Shown here piece after piece: positions 1 through 9,460 of a DNA stretch of 64,000 nt. The notes beneath the pieces are model-generated. The model did not search any database. It was not told the DNA's origin and saw only the letters and a list, made by a program, of their open reading frames with translations. The stretch's first letter is position 1. The number at the start of each line of letters is the position of its first letter. The stretch spans positions 62,001 through 126,000 of the forward strand of contig NZ_PJBP01000180.1 of NCBI RefSeq assembly GCF_002836415.1. The letters run 5' to 3'. A program made the translations under genes and the position numbers. This stretch comes from Psychromonas sp. MB-3u-54 (GTDB lineage Bacteria > Pseudomonadota > Gammaproteobacteria > Enterobacterales > Psychromonadaceae).

Positions 1-597
1 ATATTCAATGGCAGTATCTTTGATTGCACCGGTCACGGCAAGGCGGTATCCGGAATTTGCATTTTCAATTTTAGGCCATAAAAACCCGGGTGTATCGGAA
101 AGCATTATTCCGCTTGGTAAACGGATCCGCTGCTGTTGTTTGGTGACGGCGGGCTCGTTACCTGTTTTTGCTATGATCCGATCTGCTAATATATTGATAA
201 TGGTTGATTTTCCAACATTTGGAATACCCATGATCATGGCGCGGATCTGTTTATCCTGACCTAATTTATGGGGTAACATCTGTTCACACAATTTGGTTAT
301 GTGATGTACTTGTTCAGGTTTGCTGGTGGTAATGGCAAGTGCCTTTATACCCTGCTCCTGCTCTAAATAAGTGATCCATTTGGCAGTAATCTCAGGATCG
401 GCTAAATCTGATTTATTGAGCACTTTAATACAGGGGGTATTTTCGCGGATATTAGCAATGAGTGGATTTTCACTGCTATAGGGAATGCGTGCATCAACGA
501 CTTCAATAATGATATCAACCTGAGGCAAGACCTCTTTGATCTGCTTGTGTGCTTTGTGCATGTGCCCGGGAAACCATTGGATATTAGCTTTACTCAT
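1..597 (-). CDS. ylqF: YlqF/RbgA-family circularly permuted GTPase (partial, C-terminus off the left edge)
   Basis: The minus strand reads from an ATG at 597 to the window edge without a stop, giving about 199 residues. The G motifs appear in permuted order, which defines this family: NKSD (G4) near residue 62, then GIPNVGKST (G1), then DTPG (G3). The N-terminus carries the WFPGHM signature typical of YlqF/RbgA. Family members act in late maturation of the large ribosomal subunit; in the gammaproteobacterial branch this role is less well established. The C-terminal helical domain lies outside the window. No strong ribosome binding site is visible. The assignment to the family is firm; the exact physiological role is inferred. 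Confidence 0.93.
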   Translation of the reverse strand, partial: MSKANIQWFPGHMHKAHKQIKEVLPQVDIIIEVVDARIPYSSENPLIANIRENTPCIKVLNKSDLADPEITAKWITYLEQEQGIKALAITTSKPEQVHHITKLCEQMLPHKLGQDKQIRAMIMGIPNVGKSTIINILADRIIAKTGNEPAVTKQQQRIRLPSGIMLSDTPGFLWPKIENANSGYRLAVTGAIKDTAIEY

Positions 598-851
598 TTG
601 ATTTTAAACTCTTTTGTTTTATATAGTATCCAATGGGGAGGTTCTTGGGGTACTAAATGTGATTGTGGGAATGATCGACAGTAATGCTGCCTGAAGGAAA
701 GTTTAACTTATTGAGGGTTAACCATCAAATATCATTGCTGGCGTGGTTATTTTATATTTGTATCTGACTCTGATTAATCAGCGGATTAATCAGAGTCAAG
801 GTCATTGCCGTGATTGTAAAGCAAGGCCGCTTGAACTAGGTGATTTCTTAT

Positions 852-1613
852 CTAGTCGGTTTGAAGCATCCAATCTTTCGCTTTGATCTCGCGAATCTCT
901 TGGGCTTTGATCTGACGAGTTTCTTTCGCAGTATCTGACTGTGGTGCTTGTTTTTCTTTTTTCTGCTCAGCTTCCTTTGCTGTCAGTGCTTCTGCTGCTT
1001 TTTTCTGTTCAGTTTCCTTTGCTGTCAGTGCTTCTGCTGCTTTTTTCTGTTCAGCTTCCTTTGCTGTCAGTGCTTCTGCTGCTTTTTTCTGTTCAGTTTC
1101 CTTTGCTGTCAGTGCTTCTGCTGCTTTTTTCTGTTCAGTTTCCTTTGCTGTCAGTGCTTCTGCTGCTTTTTTCTGTTCAGTTTCCTTTGCTGTCAGTGCT
1201 TCTGCTGCTGTTTTCTGTTCAGTTTCCTTTGCTGTCAGTGCTTCTGCTGCTTTTTCCTGTGCAGATTCTTTTTCTGCAAGTGGTTCTTTGTGTTTTTTTG
1301 CAGGTGGTGTTTTCAGTTGCGGAAAGGCCACGTCAGCCTCAGTTGCGTCGAGCAGAGCCTCCGATTGGCCTGCCATATGGCTATATAAAGCCTGATAACT
1401 GCTGGCAACCTGTCCCATCAGTTTAGCGCTGTCGGAAAAGTGGTTACTGACCTGAGATTTATAATGATCCAGTTCTGCTTTGGTATTATCCAGCGCTTGC
1501 TGCTGCGCGGCTTTTTGCTTCCTGCCTGATGTTATACGACTGATAACATAACCAATGATGCCACCAATAACGCTGCCTATAATAAAAATCAACACTCCGC
1601 TTATTTCTGTCAT
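852..1613 (-). CDS. zapG: ZapG/YhcB-type (DUF1043) inner-membrane protein with expanded C-terminal repeat
   Basis: The N-terminus has one membrane helix (about residues 5-25, glycine-rich), followed by a coiled-coil segment with the HFSDSAKLM and YQALYSHMA stretches that resemble YhcB/ZapG, a divisome- and envelope-associated protein of gammaproteobacteria. Family members are usually about 130-150 residues; this one is 253. The extra length is a lysine/glutamate/alanine-rich tail with seven copies of AAEALTAKE, spaced 14 residues apart. I prefer the ATG at 1613 over the one at 1619, because AAGG lies seven bases upstream of it and only one base from the earlier ATG. The tail is probably a charged helix or coiled coil. 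Its function is unknown. Confidence 0.8.
   Translation of the reverse strand: MTEISGVLIFIIGSVIGGIIGYVISRITSGRKQKAAQQQALDNTKAELDHYKSQVSNHFSDSAKLMGQVASSYQALYSHMAGQSEALLDATEADVAFPQLKTPPAKKHKEPLAEKESAQEKAAEALTAKETEQKTAAEALTAKETEQKKAAEALTAKETEQKKAAEALTAKETEQKKAAEALTAKEAEQKKAAEALTAKETEQKKAAEALTAKEAEQKKEKQAPQSDTAKETRQIKAQEIREIKAKDWMLQTD
960..1262 (-). repeat. 42-bp in-frame tandem repeat (7 units) in the zapG-type gene
   Basis: Seven nearly identical 42-bp units encode TEQKKAAEALTAKE-type blocks. The main variation is ETEQ versus EAEQ and one KT instead of KK. Near identity at the DNA level indicates recent slippage or recombination, so copy number probably varies between strains. The opposite strand of the array is also open in two frames (Phe/Cys/Leu-rich), a by-product of the repeat. 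Confidence 0.95.
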
Positions 1614-1619
1614 GTGCAT

Positions 1620-2135
1620 TCCTTAATATAATATATAATAAATCACTACGTCATCGATATAACTATTTGAATAATATAGATTAAGACGATGCAGATAAAT
1701 TTTATTCAAAGTAGGATAAGAATAAGCGCGATTTTAAATTATGCAAACTCATTGGCGAAGTATTCATGGCAGGATGAGACATAACAGTCATCAATCAGCG
1801 TTATAATCGTTATTCTATAAATTTGACGCTTGTGTACTTAACTTAGACCCTATCATTGTGCTGCCTTTTTTGATCTAACCGCAGCTTATCAATGCATAGC
1901 GCTGCCATTTTTGACTATTAACTTAAGTAAGATACATGGACAGTAGGTTCTGCCAAACATTAAAATCAAATCTCTCATTGCGCTAATTTTTCTTTTTTGT
2001 CCCGGGACTGCATTCTCAAATCCTGTCGCGGCGCTGTTGTTATTGGAAAGATTATTGAGTTTTGTAAAATGACTATTCACTACCGAGCTTAAGCGTTAGA
2101 ATATTCACATCAATCAAGAAGAGTGGAAGGTACCT
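1620..2135. other. Intergenic stretch without a supported gene
   Basis: About 500 AT-rich bases lie between the divergent zapG-type gene and yajD and must contain both promoters. A 63-codon minus-strand open frame (1889-2080) has no recognisable domain, and I did not annotate it. The GTGGAAGG just upstream of 2136 provides part of a ribosome binding site for yajD. I see no RNA gene or repeat here. Confidence 0.5.
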
Positions 2136-2468
2136 ATGGCTTATATACCCAGTAATTATAAAAGTTTAGAAAGCGATTATCGAGATAAAGCATTAAAATT
2201 ATTTCCTTGGGTCTGTGGAAAGTGTACGCGTGAATTTGTTTATTCAAATCTGCGCGAATTAACAGTTCATCATGTCGACCATGACCATGCCAATAATCCG
2301 GCAAATGGCAGTAACTGGGAGTTATTATGTATCTATTGTCACGACCATGAACATGATAAATATACTCAGGCTGACATCTATGGCAGCAGCGTTAAGGCGG
2401 GTGACGATGAGCACGTGAGTGCCACCTATAATCCCTTTGCGGATTTACTGGGTAAAATAAAAAAATAA
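2136..2468 (+). CDS. yajD: YajD-family HNH nuclease
   Basis: This 110-residue protein carries an HNH endonuclease fold. A first CxxC pair (CGKC, about residue 28) is followed by the HHVDHDH core, an asparagine in the NPANGSNWELLC stretch, and a second cysteine pair in CIYCHDHEH. That order matches YajD, a small putative HNH nuclease of gammaproteobacteria whose biological substrate is not established. GTGGAAGG precedes the ATG at a reasonable distance. The gene stands alone, about 100 bases upstream of rnt on the same strand. Confidence 0.9.
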   Translation: MAYIPSNYKSLESDYRDKALKLFPWVCGKCTREFVYSNLRELTVHHVDHDHANNPANGSNWELLCIYCHDHEHDKYTQADIYGSSVKAGDDEHVSATYNPFADLLGKIKK

Positions 2469-2575
2469 TTTTATGAATGTTTGTTTAATAACTTACTCTG
2501 CCCCGCACATTGAAACTCGCATTTACAGGCTGCATGGGTATAATCGCCTTTTTTATTGAGACCTTAGAGTAAATT

Positions 2576-3199
2576 ATGGAAAACTTATTGGACAAGCGTT
2601 TTCGAGGCTTTTTTCCGGTTATTATTGATATTGAAACGTCTGGTCTTAATGCGCAAACCGATGCTATTTTAGAAATAGCGGCGATTTTACCGGCAATGGA
2701 TTCACAAGGTTATCTTTTTGCTGCTGAAAAAATTCATTTTAATGTGTTGCCTTTTGAAGGTGCAAATTTAGATCCGAAAGCCTTAGCCTTTACCGGTATT
2801 GACCCTTTTAATCCTCTGCGTGCTGCGGTGGATGAACGGGATGCACTCACTGAGATATTTAAATTAGTGCGTAAACATCAAAAGCAAAACCTCTGCAACC
2901 GGTCAATTATCGTTGCGCATAATGCCACATTTGATCAAGGTTTTATCAATAAAGCCACCGAACGTTGTAACTTAAAACGTATGCCATTTCATCCTTTTGT
3001 CAGTTTTGATACTGCCAGTATGGCCGGTTTGATTCTGGGACAAACGGTGCTTGCGAAAGCCTGCCAACAGGCAAGTATTCCCTATGATAATAAGCAGGCA
3101 CATTCGGCTTTATATGATACGGAAGTGACTGCAGAGCTATTTTTTTATATGGTAAATAAATTGAAGGCGTTAGGCGGCTGGCCACTCGCTCCGGTTTAA
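2576..3199 (+). CDS. rnt: Ribonuclease T
   Basis: This 207-residue DEDD-family 3'-5' exoribonuclease matches RNase T closely along its length. Exo motif I is IDIETSG with D18 and E20; HNATFD is motif II; the conserved AHSALYDTE stretch near the end is motif III with its catalytic histidine and aspartate. RNase T trims the 3' ends of tRNAs and other stable RNAs in the cytoplasm and works as a homodimer. Its length equals that of known orthologues. It ends about 150 bases before a strong bidirectional terminator shared with grxD. Confidence 0.97.
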   Translation: MENLLDKRFRGFFPVIIDIETSGLNAQTDAILEIAAILPAMDSQGYLFAAEKIHFNVLPFEGANLDPKALAFTGIDPFNPLRAAVDERDALTEIFKLVRKHQKQNLCNRSIIVAHNATFDQGFINKATERCNLKRMPFHPFVSFDTASMAGLILGQTVLAKACQQASIPYDNKQAHSALYDTEVTAELFFYMVNKLKALGGWPLAPV

Positions 3200-3351
3200 G
3201 CGGGGTATTTTATAACTATCAGCTGTATATTGTGCGGACATTGCGTCTTTGTGCGCTTAAAATTGGAATAGCAAAGATAAAAACAGATCAATTGGTTTGC
3301 GGATGGGTTTTATAGCTAGGCCATTAATTAAGTGATTTGGTATTAGGCAAT

Positions 3352-3382
3352 AAAAAAGGGATACGTTGAGTATCCCTTTTTT
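3352..3382. terminator. Bidirectional rho-independent terminator between rnt and grxD
   Basis: A 13-base stem (A-run plus GGGATAC, paired with GTATCCC plus T-run) encloses a 5-base loop. It has T-runs on both strands, so it can end transcription from rnt on the plus strand and from grxD on the minus strand. Confidence 0.92.
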
Positions 3383-3410
3383 ATAGTGTGATTCAGGCTT
3401 GATTCAGAAT

Positions 3411-3752
3411 TTATTCTGACTCAGCTGCTGCTGCTGTTGCCGCAACTGCCTGCTCAACAAGAGGCTGTAATTCACCTTGTTGTGACATTTCCATAATAAT
3501 ATCGCATCCGCCTACTAATTCGCCAGCGATCCATAGTTGTGGAAAGGTTGGCCAGTTTGCATGTTTTGGTAGCTCTGCGCGAATATCTGGATTTTGTAGA
3601 ATATCTACGTAAGCAAAAGGGTGACCGCATTGCATTAGTGCTTGAGAAGCCTGTGATGAAAAGCCACAGCTAGGTAATTTTGGCGAGCCTTTCATGTAAA
3701 GCAATACTGTATTTTCACTGATTTGGCTTTTGATTTTATCTAATGTTTCCAT
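3411..3752 (-). CDS. grxD: Monothiol glutaredoxin GrxD (Grx4)
   Basis: This 113-residue protein has the monothiol CGFS active site with C29, preceded by the KGSPKLPS stretch. The TFPQLWIAGELVGGCDI segment binds glutathione. CGFS glutaredoxins carry or transfer a [2Fe-2S] cluster, often with BolA proteins, and take part in iron-sulfur trafficking rather than disulfide reduction. The C-terminus has a short alanine-rich extension. The gene converges with rnt and is divergent from sodB. Confidence 0.97.
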   Translation of the reverse strand: METLDKIKSQISENTVLLYMKGSPKLPSCGFSSQASQALMQCGHPFAYVDILQNPDIRAELPKHANWPTFPQLWIAGELVGGCDIIMEMSQQGELQPLVEQAVAATAAAAESE

Positions 3753-3972
3753 TTTAATATCCGGTAATTATGTTATTGGGATGGTCACCACACTCTAGCA
3801 TAGTCAAAATGCTTTATAAATATGGACTAATTAAATCTACTTTATCATAAACTTTCATTGACATGGATCATTTTCTTGGGGACTATTACATTAAGTTAAG
3901 ACCAAAAATGATAGTAATAATTCTATCACTCATAACTATATAAATTAACTATATAAATTGGAGATTATAAAC

Positions 3973-4554
3973 ATGGCTTTTGAATTACCAGCATTACCCT
4001 TTGCAATCGATGCGTTAGAACCACACATTTCTGCTGAGACTCTTGAATTTCATCACGGCAAACATCATGCAACTTATGTTTTAAAATTAAATGGGATAGT
4101 TGAAGGTACTGATTTGGCTGAAAAATCTTTAGAAGATATTATTAAATCTGCTAAAGGTCCTCTGTTTAACAATGCTGCACAAGTGTGGAACCATACGTTC
4201 TACTGGAACTGTCTTGCTCCGAATGCGGGTGGCGAACCTACTGGTGCTGTTGCAGATGCAATTAATTCAAGTTTTGGTTCGTTTGCAGAGTTCCAAGCAG
4301 CTTGGAATGATAAAGCCGTCAATAATTTTGGTTCATCATGGACTTGGTTAGTGAAAAAAGAAGATGGTTCACTGGATATTGTTAACACATCAAATGCAGC
4401 GACTCCATTAACCGACGAAACAGTAACGCCACTATTGACCGTTGATCTATGGGAACATGCATATTACATCGATTACCGTAATGCTCGTCCTAACTACTTA
4501 AATGGTTTCTGGGCATTAGTTAACTGGGATTTCGTGGCTAAAAACCTAGCTTAA
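3973..4554 (+). CDS. sodB: Superoxide dismutase [Fe]
   Basis: This 193-residue enzyme dismutates superoxide to peroxide and oxygen in the cytoplasm. Metal ligands are visible: H27 in the EFHHGKHH stretch, the histidine of AQVWNHTFYW, and the aspartate and histidine of DLWEHAYYID. The residues around AQVWNHTFYWNCLAP favour the iron type. I chose the ATG at 3973, which has TTGGAG nine bases upstream. An in-frame TTG at 3958 would add five residues and lies inside that ribosome binding site. A strong terminator follows. Confidence 0.97.
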   Translation: MAFELPALPFAIDALEPHISAETLEFHHGKHHATYVLKLNGIVEGTDLAEKSLEDIIKSAKGPLFNNAAQVWNHTFYWNCLAPNAGGEPTGAVADAINSSFGSFAEFQAAWNDKAVNNFGSSWTWLVKKEDGSLDIVNTSNAATPLTDETVTPLLTVDLWEHAYYIDYRNARPNYLNGFWALVNWDFVAKNLA

Positions 4555-4620
4555 TCGCTTTATGCTTTCTCTTTAAATTTGTAGAGATGGCAAGATAAGC
4601 AGCGTAACCGTTGTTTATAA

Positions 4621-4653
4621 AAAAAACCTTAATTTTTATATTAAGGTTTTTTT
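4621..4653 (+). terminator. Rho-independent terminator after sodB
   Basis: An AAAAAACCTTAAT arm, a 6-base loop and an ATTAAGG arm are followed by seven T residues. The A-run on the left also permits termination of the converging ytjB transcript. Confidence 0.9.
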
Positions 4654-4713
4654 ATGGGCGATCATAAATAATGGATATAGATGCTGTTATTTTAAATTTT
4701 TTCTAGATTGCTG

Positions 4714-5340
4714 TTATTTAAAATATTGTTGATTTTGTTTCACTAATTTGGATATTAGCCTCGACAGGCGATAATATAACGCTTCAATTCTTCTAAAAAA
4801 CAGTGCCATGGCAATAGTGCCGACTAAAAAAGATAAAACAAATAATAACAACATTGTTGAAAAACTTTTTTCCTGGTAATCATTAATTAAGCTGAGAATC
4901 TTCCCCTGTTCAAGAGAGATTCGAATATAACCAATTTTTTCATTGTCTTTATAAAGTTCGGCTATCTGCGGAATGATCCCCTGCGATCGTTTATCATTGG
5001 AAGACGCTATGTTGAGCAGCGTAGGTAATGGAAGCGCATCTTTTGATTGGAAAATTATTTTGCCAAACTGATCGTAGATTGTTACATCTCTGACGATAGG
5101 ATCATCAGTCAACTCATGGATAAGTAACTGTAAATCTTCATTCTTCTGCTGTGAAAGATAACGAGAAGCCTCCGAGGCTGCCAAGTTCGTTAATGAATAT
5201 GAAAACCTTTCTGTTTGCTGATAACGAATCCCATCAGAAGTATTACGTAAGCTTATAAATTGATAGGCAATAACGCTACAGATAATCAATAAACTTGAAA
5301 TTTGTAATGTCCGTAGCAGATAATACATTTTTTTATGCAT
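4714..5340 (-). CDS. ytjB: AhpA/YtjB (SMP)-family inner-membrane protein
   Basis: This 208-residue protein has an N-terminal membrane helix (about residues 10-30) and a second near residues 155-178, with a periplasmic domain between them (the VTIYDQFGKIIFQS stretch). That layout and its position divergent from serB match the YtjB/Smp family, found beside serB in many gammaproteobacteria. The domain resembles the extracytoplasmic part of sensor proteins, but no signalling output domain follows. GAGGA lies eight bases before the ATG. The function is not established. Confidence 0.8.
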   Translation of the reverse strand: MHKKMYYLLRTLQISSLLIICSVIAYQFISLRNTSDGIRYQQTERFSYSLTNLAASEASRYLSQQKNEDLQLLIHELTDDPIVRDVTIYDQFGKIIFQSKDALPLPTLLNIASSNDKRSQGIIPQIAELYKDNEKIGYIRISLEQGKILSLINDYQEKSFSTMLLLFVLSFLVGTIAMALFFRRIEALYYRLSRLISKLVKQNQQYFK

Positions 5341-5441
5341 TTATTATTCCTCAAGAACTGGCGGGTAAAACTTGCAATGATAAATCGCAATAGTTATGGT
5401 GTAGCCATAATTTAAACCCATTTAGGTGTAGGTATTTTACA

Positions 5442-6482
5442 GTGAAAGTAATAAAAAATCTTTGTAACCCTTCAAATTCTCAATCACTGATTCAATGGCG
5501 AGATTGTTTAAAACAAGATCTTAATGAATTAGAAAATCTCTTTTACCATCAAGGAAACTTAACGCAAGTATTACTTTCTGATTTCACCGTGAAAGCAGAA
5601 CTTATTGTGATGGGAAAACAACTTACGACCTTGGATTTACATAACTTACTCACTTTTTTAGAAAATGAAAAAATCGACTCAATACAATTATTTGCACCTG
5701 AAATAATAGAAAACAGGGTGGTTATGCGTTTTGCTTTAAATGCTTTCCCCCAAGATTTAAAGGTTAAGTTAGATAATTTCGCTGCAACGTTGAAGTTGGA
5801 TTTTGCATTGATGAAAAATTTCCCTGACTGGAGTAAACCAGGTTTAGTTTTAATGGACATGGATTCTACCACTATTCAAATAGAGTGCATTGATGAAATT
5901 GCACGACTGTTTGGTGTCGGTGAGCAGGTCTCAGCGGTCACTGCGCTGGCGATGCAGGGAAAAATAGATTTTAATGAAAGCTTAAGAACGCGAGTCGGTA
6001 AATTAACCGGGGCACCGGTGTCAATTTTAAAAGAGGTTGCAGATAATATGCCTTTGATGCCGGGCTTGCTTGAACTGCTTAAGGGCTTAAAGGAAAGTGG
6101 CTGGAAAGTGGCGATCGCGTCCGGTGGATTTAACTATTTTGCAGATCGTTTAAAAGAGGATCACGGCTTTGATAGGGCTGTCGCAAATACTTTGGAAGTT
6201 GTAGATAATCACTTAACAGGTCAAGTTGTGGGTGAAATAGTTAACGCCAGCGTCAAGGCACGCACACTGTCTGAATTAACTGAAAAGTTTGATATCCCAC
6301 TATCACAAACCGTTGCTATTGGTGACGGGGCGAATGATTTATTGATGCTGCAGGCTTCGGCGATGGGCATTGCCATACATGCCAAACCAATAGTACAAGA
6401 AAAAGCGGCAGTATCACTGAACCATATGGATTTGTATGGGGTACTGGGAATATTAAGCGCCAATAATAGCACTCACTGGTAA
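5442..6482 (+). CDS. serB: Phosphoserine phosphatase SerB
   Basis: This 346-residue enzyme catalyses the last step of serine synthesis, from O-phosphoserine to serine. The haloacid-dehalogenase core begins with DMDSTT (D139 nucleophile, D141 acid/base). It continues with the serine of IASGGF, a lysine in the C-terminal half and GDGANDLLM, which binds Mg2+. The N-terminal 130 residues are the regulatory extension seen in gammaproteobacterial SerB. The gene starts with GTG. It is divergent from ytjB, with about 100 bases between. Confidence 0.97.
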   Translation: MKVIKNLCNPSNSQSLIQWRDCLKQDLNELENLFYHQGNLTQVLLSDFTVKAELIVMGKQLTTLDLHNLLTFLENEKIDSIQLFAPEIIENRVVMRFALNAFPQDLKVKLDNFAATLKLDFALMKNFPDWSKPGLVLMDMDSTTIQIECIDEIARLFGVGEQVSAVTALAMQGKIDFNESLRTRVGKLTGAPVSILKEVADNMPLMPGLLELLKGLKESGWKVAIASGGFNYFADRLKEDHGFDRAVANTLEVVDNHLTGQVVGEIVNASVKARTLSELTEKFDIPLSQTVAIGDGANDLLMLQASAMGIAIHAKPIVQEKAAVSLNHMDLYGVLGILSANNSTHW

Positions 6483-6615
6483 TACCCAGTTTTAAGAGAA
6501 TGACTATAACAGATAGGCCGATCAGTTTGAGGTTTGAATAAATAGTCTATGCCCTATCGATTTATAACAAAGCAATAGGGTATAGCACTGTGTATTAGCC
6601 ATTAAGAGAGATGTA

Positions 6616-6975
6616 TTAGGCATTAATTGATTCATTGTTCTTTATTTTTTTGGCTATATCAAGTTCAATAACACGTTGCAAATGCGCTGCACTGTCTAAA
6701 TTTAGGCTTAAGAAGTTAATGCCTAAAACACCTGGTTGTTGATGCATAATAATACCACTCAATTTGAGCTCTATATCTTCCCCTTCCAGTATTAATGTCA
6801 TGCGGACGTTATCATTTTGGATACCAGGCCAATTGTCAGGACATTGAATTGAAGCACCCTGAGCCGTTATCTCTAATATGTTACTCTGCCATGTTTCTAA
6901 ATCTGTTGCTCCTTCTCGACTCAATATACAATACCCGATAGGATGAATAGGTGGGAACTCCCGTTTATCTTTCAT
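6616..6975 (-). CDS. PilZ-domain protein, putative c-di-GMP responder
   Basis: I chose the ATG at 6975 (119 residues), which has AAGGA six bases upstream. A longer open frame reaches 7077 but would run into the M15 gene. The protein has a PilZ-like beta-barrel pattern, with hydrophobic strands around ILEITAQGASIQ and VLGINFLSL. The canonical RxxxR and DxSxxG c-di-GMP-binding residues are only partly recognisable (SREGATD, then ITAQGASI), so ligand binding is uncertain. It lies 22 bases downstream of the M15 peptidase gene and is probably co-transcribed. Confidence 0.65.
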   Translation of the reverse strand: MKDKREFPPIHPIGYCILSREGATDLETWQSNILEITAQGASIQCPDNWPGIQNDNVRMTLILEGEDIELKLSGIIMHQQPGVLGINFLSLNLDSAAHLQRVIELDIAKKIKNNESINA

Positions 6976-6997
6976 ATTGTTCCTTTTTATTTCGTTA

Positions 6998-7669
6998 TTA
7001 TGGTGTTCCGATATTACGGATAAATCGCTCATATATAACAGGTAATTGTTCGCATATAAGCGACTTAGCCAATACATTATGGTGTAAAATGGCTCCTTCT
7101 ATGAGGGGCTGGGTTAATTTCTCAATAGCCTGTTGAGCAATTGGGAAATAGCTTATATGCCAAGGCTCGATGGCTACTCCACCGTTATATTTTTGGTACG
7201 GGCGATAAAATCCAAAGGATTTCATATTCTCCGAAAGCCATTGAGTGAGTTCAAAAAAATATCCTGCTTCACTGTATTCACTCACTGTTAATTGTAATTT
7301 TTTGCCTGCGGGTAGACAATTTGGATCAAAAATATCAAAATCGGTTCCCCAGTGATGGCGACTGGTGCCCGGTAATGCAGACCAGTGAAGAATGGCAAAT
7401 AATTTTTCAATCTCAGAGAGTTTATCTATTGCTAAAGGATGCCCCTCTTTATTCAATATTCGGGTTTTTCCCGAAAATTTATTATTCCAGATTAATTGCT
7501 GCCGTTCAAAACTACGAAACCCACTGGCTATTTGCAGATTAAAGCCGGCTTTTTGTGCTGCGAGTTGCAATCCCTTAAAAGCAGATACAACCTCTTTATG
7601 CACATAAATATTATTCGAAAGTTGGGTCAAATGTGAAGACACTTGACCGGTTAGCTGCTCATCTAGCAT
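6998..7669 (-). CDS. M15-family (VanY-like) D-alanyl-D-alanine carboxypeptidase
   Basis: This 223-residue protein has the M15B zinc-peptidase motifs: IASGFRSFERQ, then SRHHWGTDFDIF (histidine and aspartate zinc ligands), then EPWHISYF (catalytic glutamate and third ligand). Such enzymes cleave the terminal D-Ala-D-Ala of peptidoglycan precursors or muropeptides. No signal peptide or membrane anchor is visible, so a cytoplasmic role in muropeptide recycling is possible, or the start is mis-chosen. It forms a likely two-gene unit with the downstream PilZ gene. Confidence 0.88.
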   Translation of the reverse strand: MLDEQLTGQVSSHLTQLSNNIYVHKEVVSAFKGLQLAAQKAGFNLQIASGFRSFERQQLIWNNKFSGKTRILNKEGHPLAIDKLSEIEKLFAILHWSALPGTSRHHWGTDFDIFDPNCLPAGKKLQLTVSEYSEAGYFFELTQWLSENMKSFGFYRPYQKYNGGVAIEPWHISYFPIAQQAIEKLTQPLIEGAILHHNVLAKSLICEQLPVIYERFIRNIGTP

Positions 7670-7841
7670 GTAATACCAAATCCATTAATTTTCTGTTCAT
7701 TTATGCTGGTTAAAATACATGCTAGCTAGACATAAAACTCCGTTTTAGTCTTTGTTATTGATTTGATAATTAGAATAACTAGTTACTGCAATCAATGCCT
7801 TGCTTTCATGCATTTTTCCGGCGCCTAAATAGACCACCTAA

Positions 7842-8984
7842 TTAGTGGGATTGGCATAACAATTTTTCCAGGGTGAGGCGGTGAATATGTACCAACTCTT
7901 CCAGGTCTGCAATTTTCACTGATTCATTCACTTTGTGAATGGTTTTATTACCGGGCCCCAGTTCAACAACTTGCGCCCCTGTCGGTGCGATAAAACGTGC
8001 ATCGGAGGTGCCACCACTGGTGGAAAGCTCAGTTGTTAACCCATTGACAGAAAAGATAGCCTCACTTACCGCATTAGTCAAAGAACCTGGTTGAGTAATA
8101 AAGGGAGAGCCGTTATAGGTCCACTTAATCTGGTAATTAAGCGCATGTTTTTGCAAAATAGCCACCACACGCGCAACAATCATCTCGGCTGTTAACTCGG
8201 TCGAGTAACGGAAATTAAACTGAATCTGCGCCTCACCAGGCACTACATTACCCGCGCCCGTGCCGGCATTAAAATTGGTTACCTGAAAACTGGTTGGTGG
8301 GAAATACTCATTACCCTTATCCCACTCCATCTGCGATAACTCAGTGAGCGGTTCGATGCAGGCATGAATAGGGTTCTCGACCATGTGCGGGTAAGCAACG
8401 TGACCTTGCACGCCATTAATGGTTAAATCGGCCGTTAATGACCCTCTGCGGCCATTTTTAATAGTATCACCAACATGATCTGTGCTTGAGGGCTCTCCAA
8501 CAATACAATAATCTATTTTTTCATTACGCGCTTCAAGTGTTTCAATCACGCGCACAGTGCCGTTGATGAAAGGTCCCTCTTCATCGCTGGTGATAAGCAA
8601 CGCAATGGAGCCCTGGTGATCTTGATGGGTTTTTATGAACTGCTCTAACGCAATGATAAAAGCGGCAATACCACTTTTCATATCTGCAGTGCCACGGCCG
8701 AATAAAAAACCATCGACAACGGTTGGCTCAAAGGGAGGGTAAGTCCAATTTTCTTCAGGACCGGTTGGTACCACATCGGTGTGTCCCGCAAAACAAAAAA
8801 GCGGTTTTTCTGTTCCCCTGCGTGCCCATAAATTGGTGGTATCTTCGAACACCATGACTTCACATTCAAAGCCTAATTTTTCAAGTCTAGAGATTAATAA
8901 CGGCTGGCATCCTTCGTCATGTGGGGTAATAGAACGGCGGCTTATTAAATCTTTTAAAAGAGCCAAAACTGGGCTATCTGACAT
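7842..8984 (-). CDS. dapE: Succinyl-diaminopimelate desuccinylase
   Basis: This 380-residue M20-family di-zinc hydrolase acts in the succinylase branch of lysine and meso-diaminopimelate synthesis. Visible motifs are [11 protein letters not shown] (first zinc ligand), [10 protein letters not shown] (bridging aspartate), the catalytic TSDEEGP and [11 protein letters not shown]. The ATG at 8984 has AAGGA seven bases upstream and gives the family's usual N-terminus; an upstream start would add 24 residues overlapping yffB. Its ATG lies 10 bases after the yffB stop, so the two genes are probably co-transcribed, as in many gammaproteobacteria. Confidence 0.97.
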   Translation of the reverse strand: MSDSPVLALLKDLISRRSITPHDEGCQPLLISRLEKLGFECEVMVFEDTTNLWARRGTEKPLFCFAGHTDVVPTGPEENWTYPPFEPTVVDGFLFGRGTADMKSGIAAFIIALEQFIKTHQDHQGSIALLITSDEEGPFINGTVRVIETLEARNEKIDYCIVGEPSSTDHVGDTIKNGRRGSLTADLTINGVQGHVAYPHMVENPIHACIEPLTELSQMEWDKGNEYFPPTSFQVTNFNAGTGAGNVVPGEAQIQFNFRYSTELTAEMIVARVVAILQKHALNYQIKWTYNGSPFITQPGSLTNAVSEAIFSVNGLTTELSTSGGTSDARFIAPTGAQVVELGPGNKTIHKVNESVKIADLEELVHIHRLTLEKLLCQSH

Positions 8985-8994
8985 GGGGTTTCCT

Positions 8995-9345
8995 TTATAA
9001 TGAAAATAGAGTTTGGTAGGTGTCGATGTTAAAACCAAGCTGATAGTGATTATCATGGTGCAGAAGAGGGCGCTTGATCAATGTTGGGAACGCAATAAAG
9101 AGTTCGATGACAGTTTCGGCAGATAAATTTTCTTTCTGTTCTGCAGTCAGTTGCCTGAAACTAGTGCTGCGTTTGTTGATAAGATCTGTCCAGTGAATAT
9201 TTTTTAAAAAAGAGCCAAGCAGGATTTTATCTAAACCGTCTTTACGGTAATCATGGAAAGTATAAGGTAAGTTATTTTGTTCAAGCCATTTACGGGTTTT
9301 TTTAACGCTATCGCAATTGGGAATGCCATAAAGTGTGGTGATCAT
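8995..9345 (-). CDS. yffB: ArsC/Spx-family protein YffB
   Basis: This 116-residue protein has a thioredoxin-like ArsC/Spx fold. It carries the N-terminal [11 protein letters not shown] motif with one conserved cysteine, an arginine in the TSFRQL stretch, and the LIKRPLL segment that closes the fold. YffB is an ArsC-like protein of gammaproteobacteria with a conserved genomic link to dapE. Its reaction is not established. It lies immediately upstream of dapE on the same strand and ends before the crr terminator. Confidence 0.9.
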   Translation of the reverse strand: MITTLYGIPNCDSVKKTRKWLEQNNLPYTFHDYRKDGLDKILLGSFLKNIHWTDLINKRSTSFRQLTAEQKENLSAETVIELFIAFPTLIKRPLLHHDNHYQLGFNIDTYQTLFSL

Positions 9346-9414
9346 TTTTTACTCGTCAGCAATAATAGTTAAAATATTGTAACAATTAATAATAATAAGA
9401 TCAGCACAGAAACT

Positions 9415-9440
9415 AAAAGAGTCGCATTAGCGACTCTTTT
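9415..9440. terminator. Bidirectional terminator between crr and yffB
   Basis: AAAAGAGTCGC, a 4-base loop and GCGACTCTTTT form a perfect 11-base stem with T-runs on both strands. It ends the PTS operon transcript (minus strand). Confidence 0.9.
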
Positions 9441-9460
9441 AAAAGTTAAAAAAATTTACA

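Noticed and set aside
951..1270. Regular repeat array resembling a CRISPR
   Set aside because: Units are contiguous 42-bp codon-phased repeats without unique spacers.
941..1426. Two long plus-strand open frames rich in Leu, Phe and Cys
   Set aside because: They are antisense shadows of the 42-bp repeat in the zapG-type gene; the opposite strand has the membrane helix and family motifs.
1889..2080. 63-codon minus-strand open frame
   Set aside because: No domain, no ribosome binding site and no neighbour support.
3958..3972. TTG start for sodB
   Set aside because: It overlaps the ribosome binding site; the ATG at 3973 gives the standard N-terminus.
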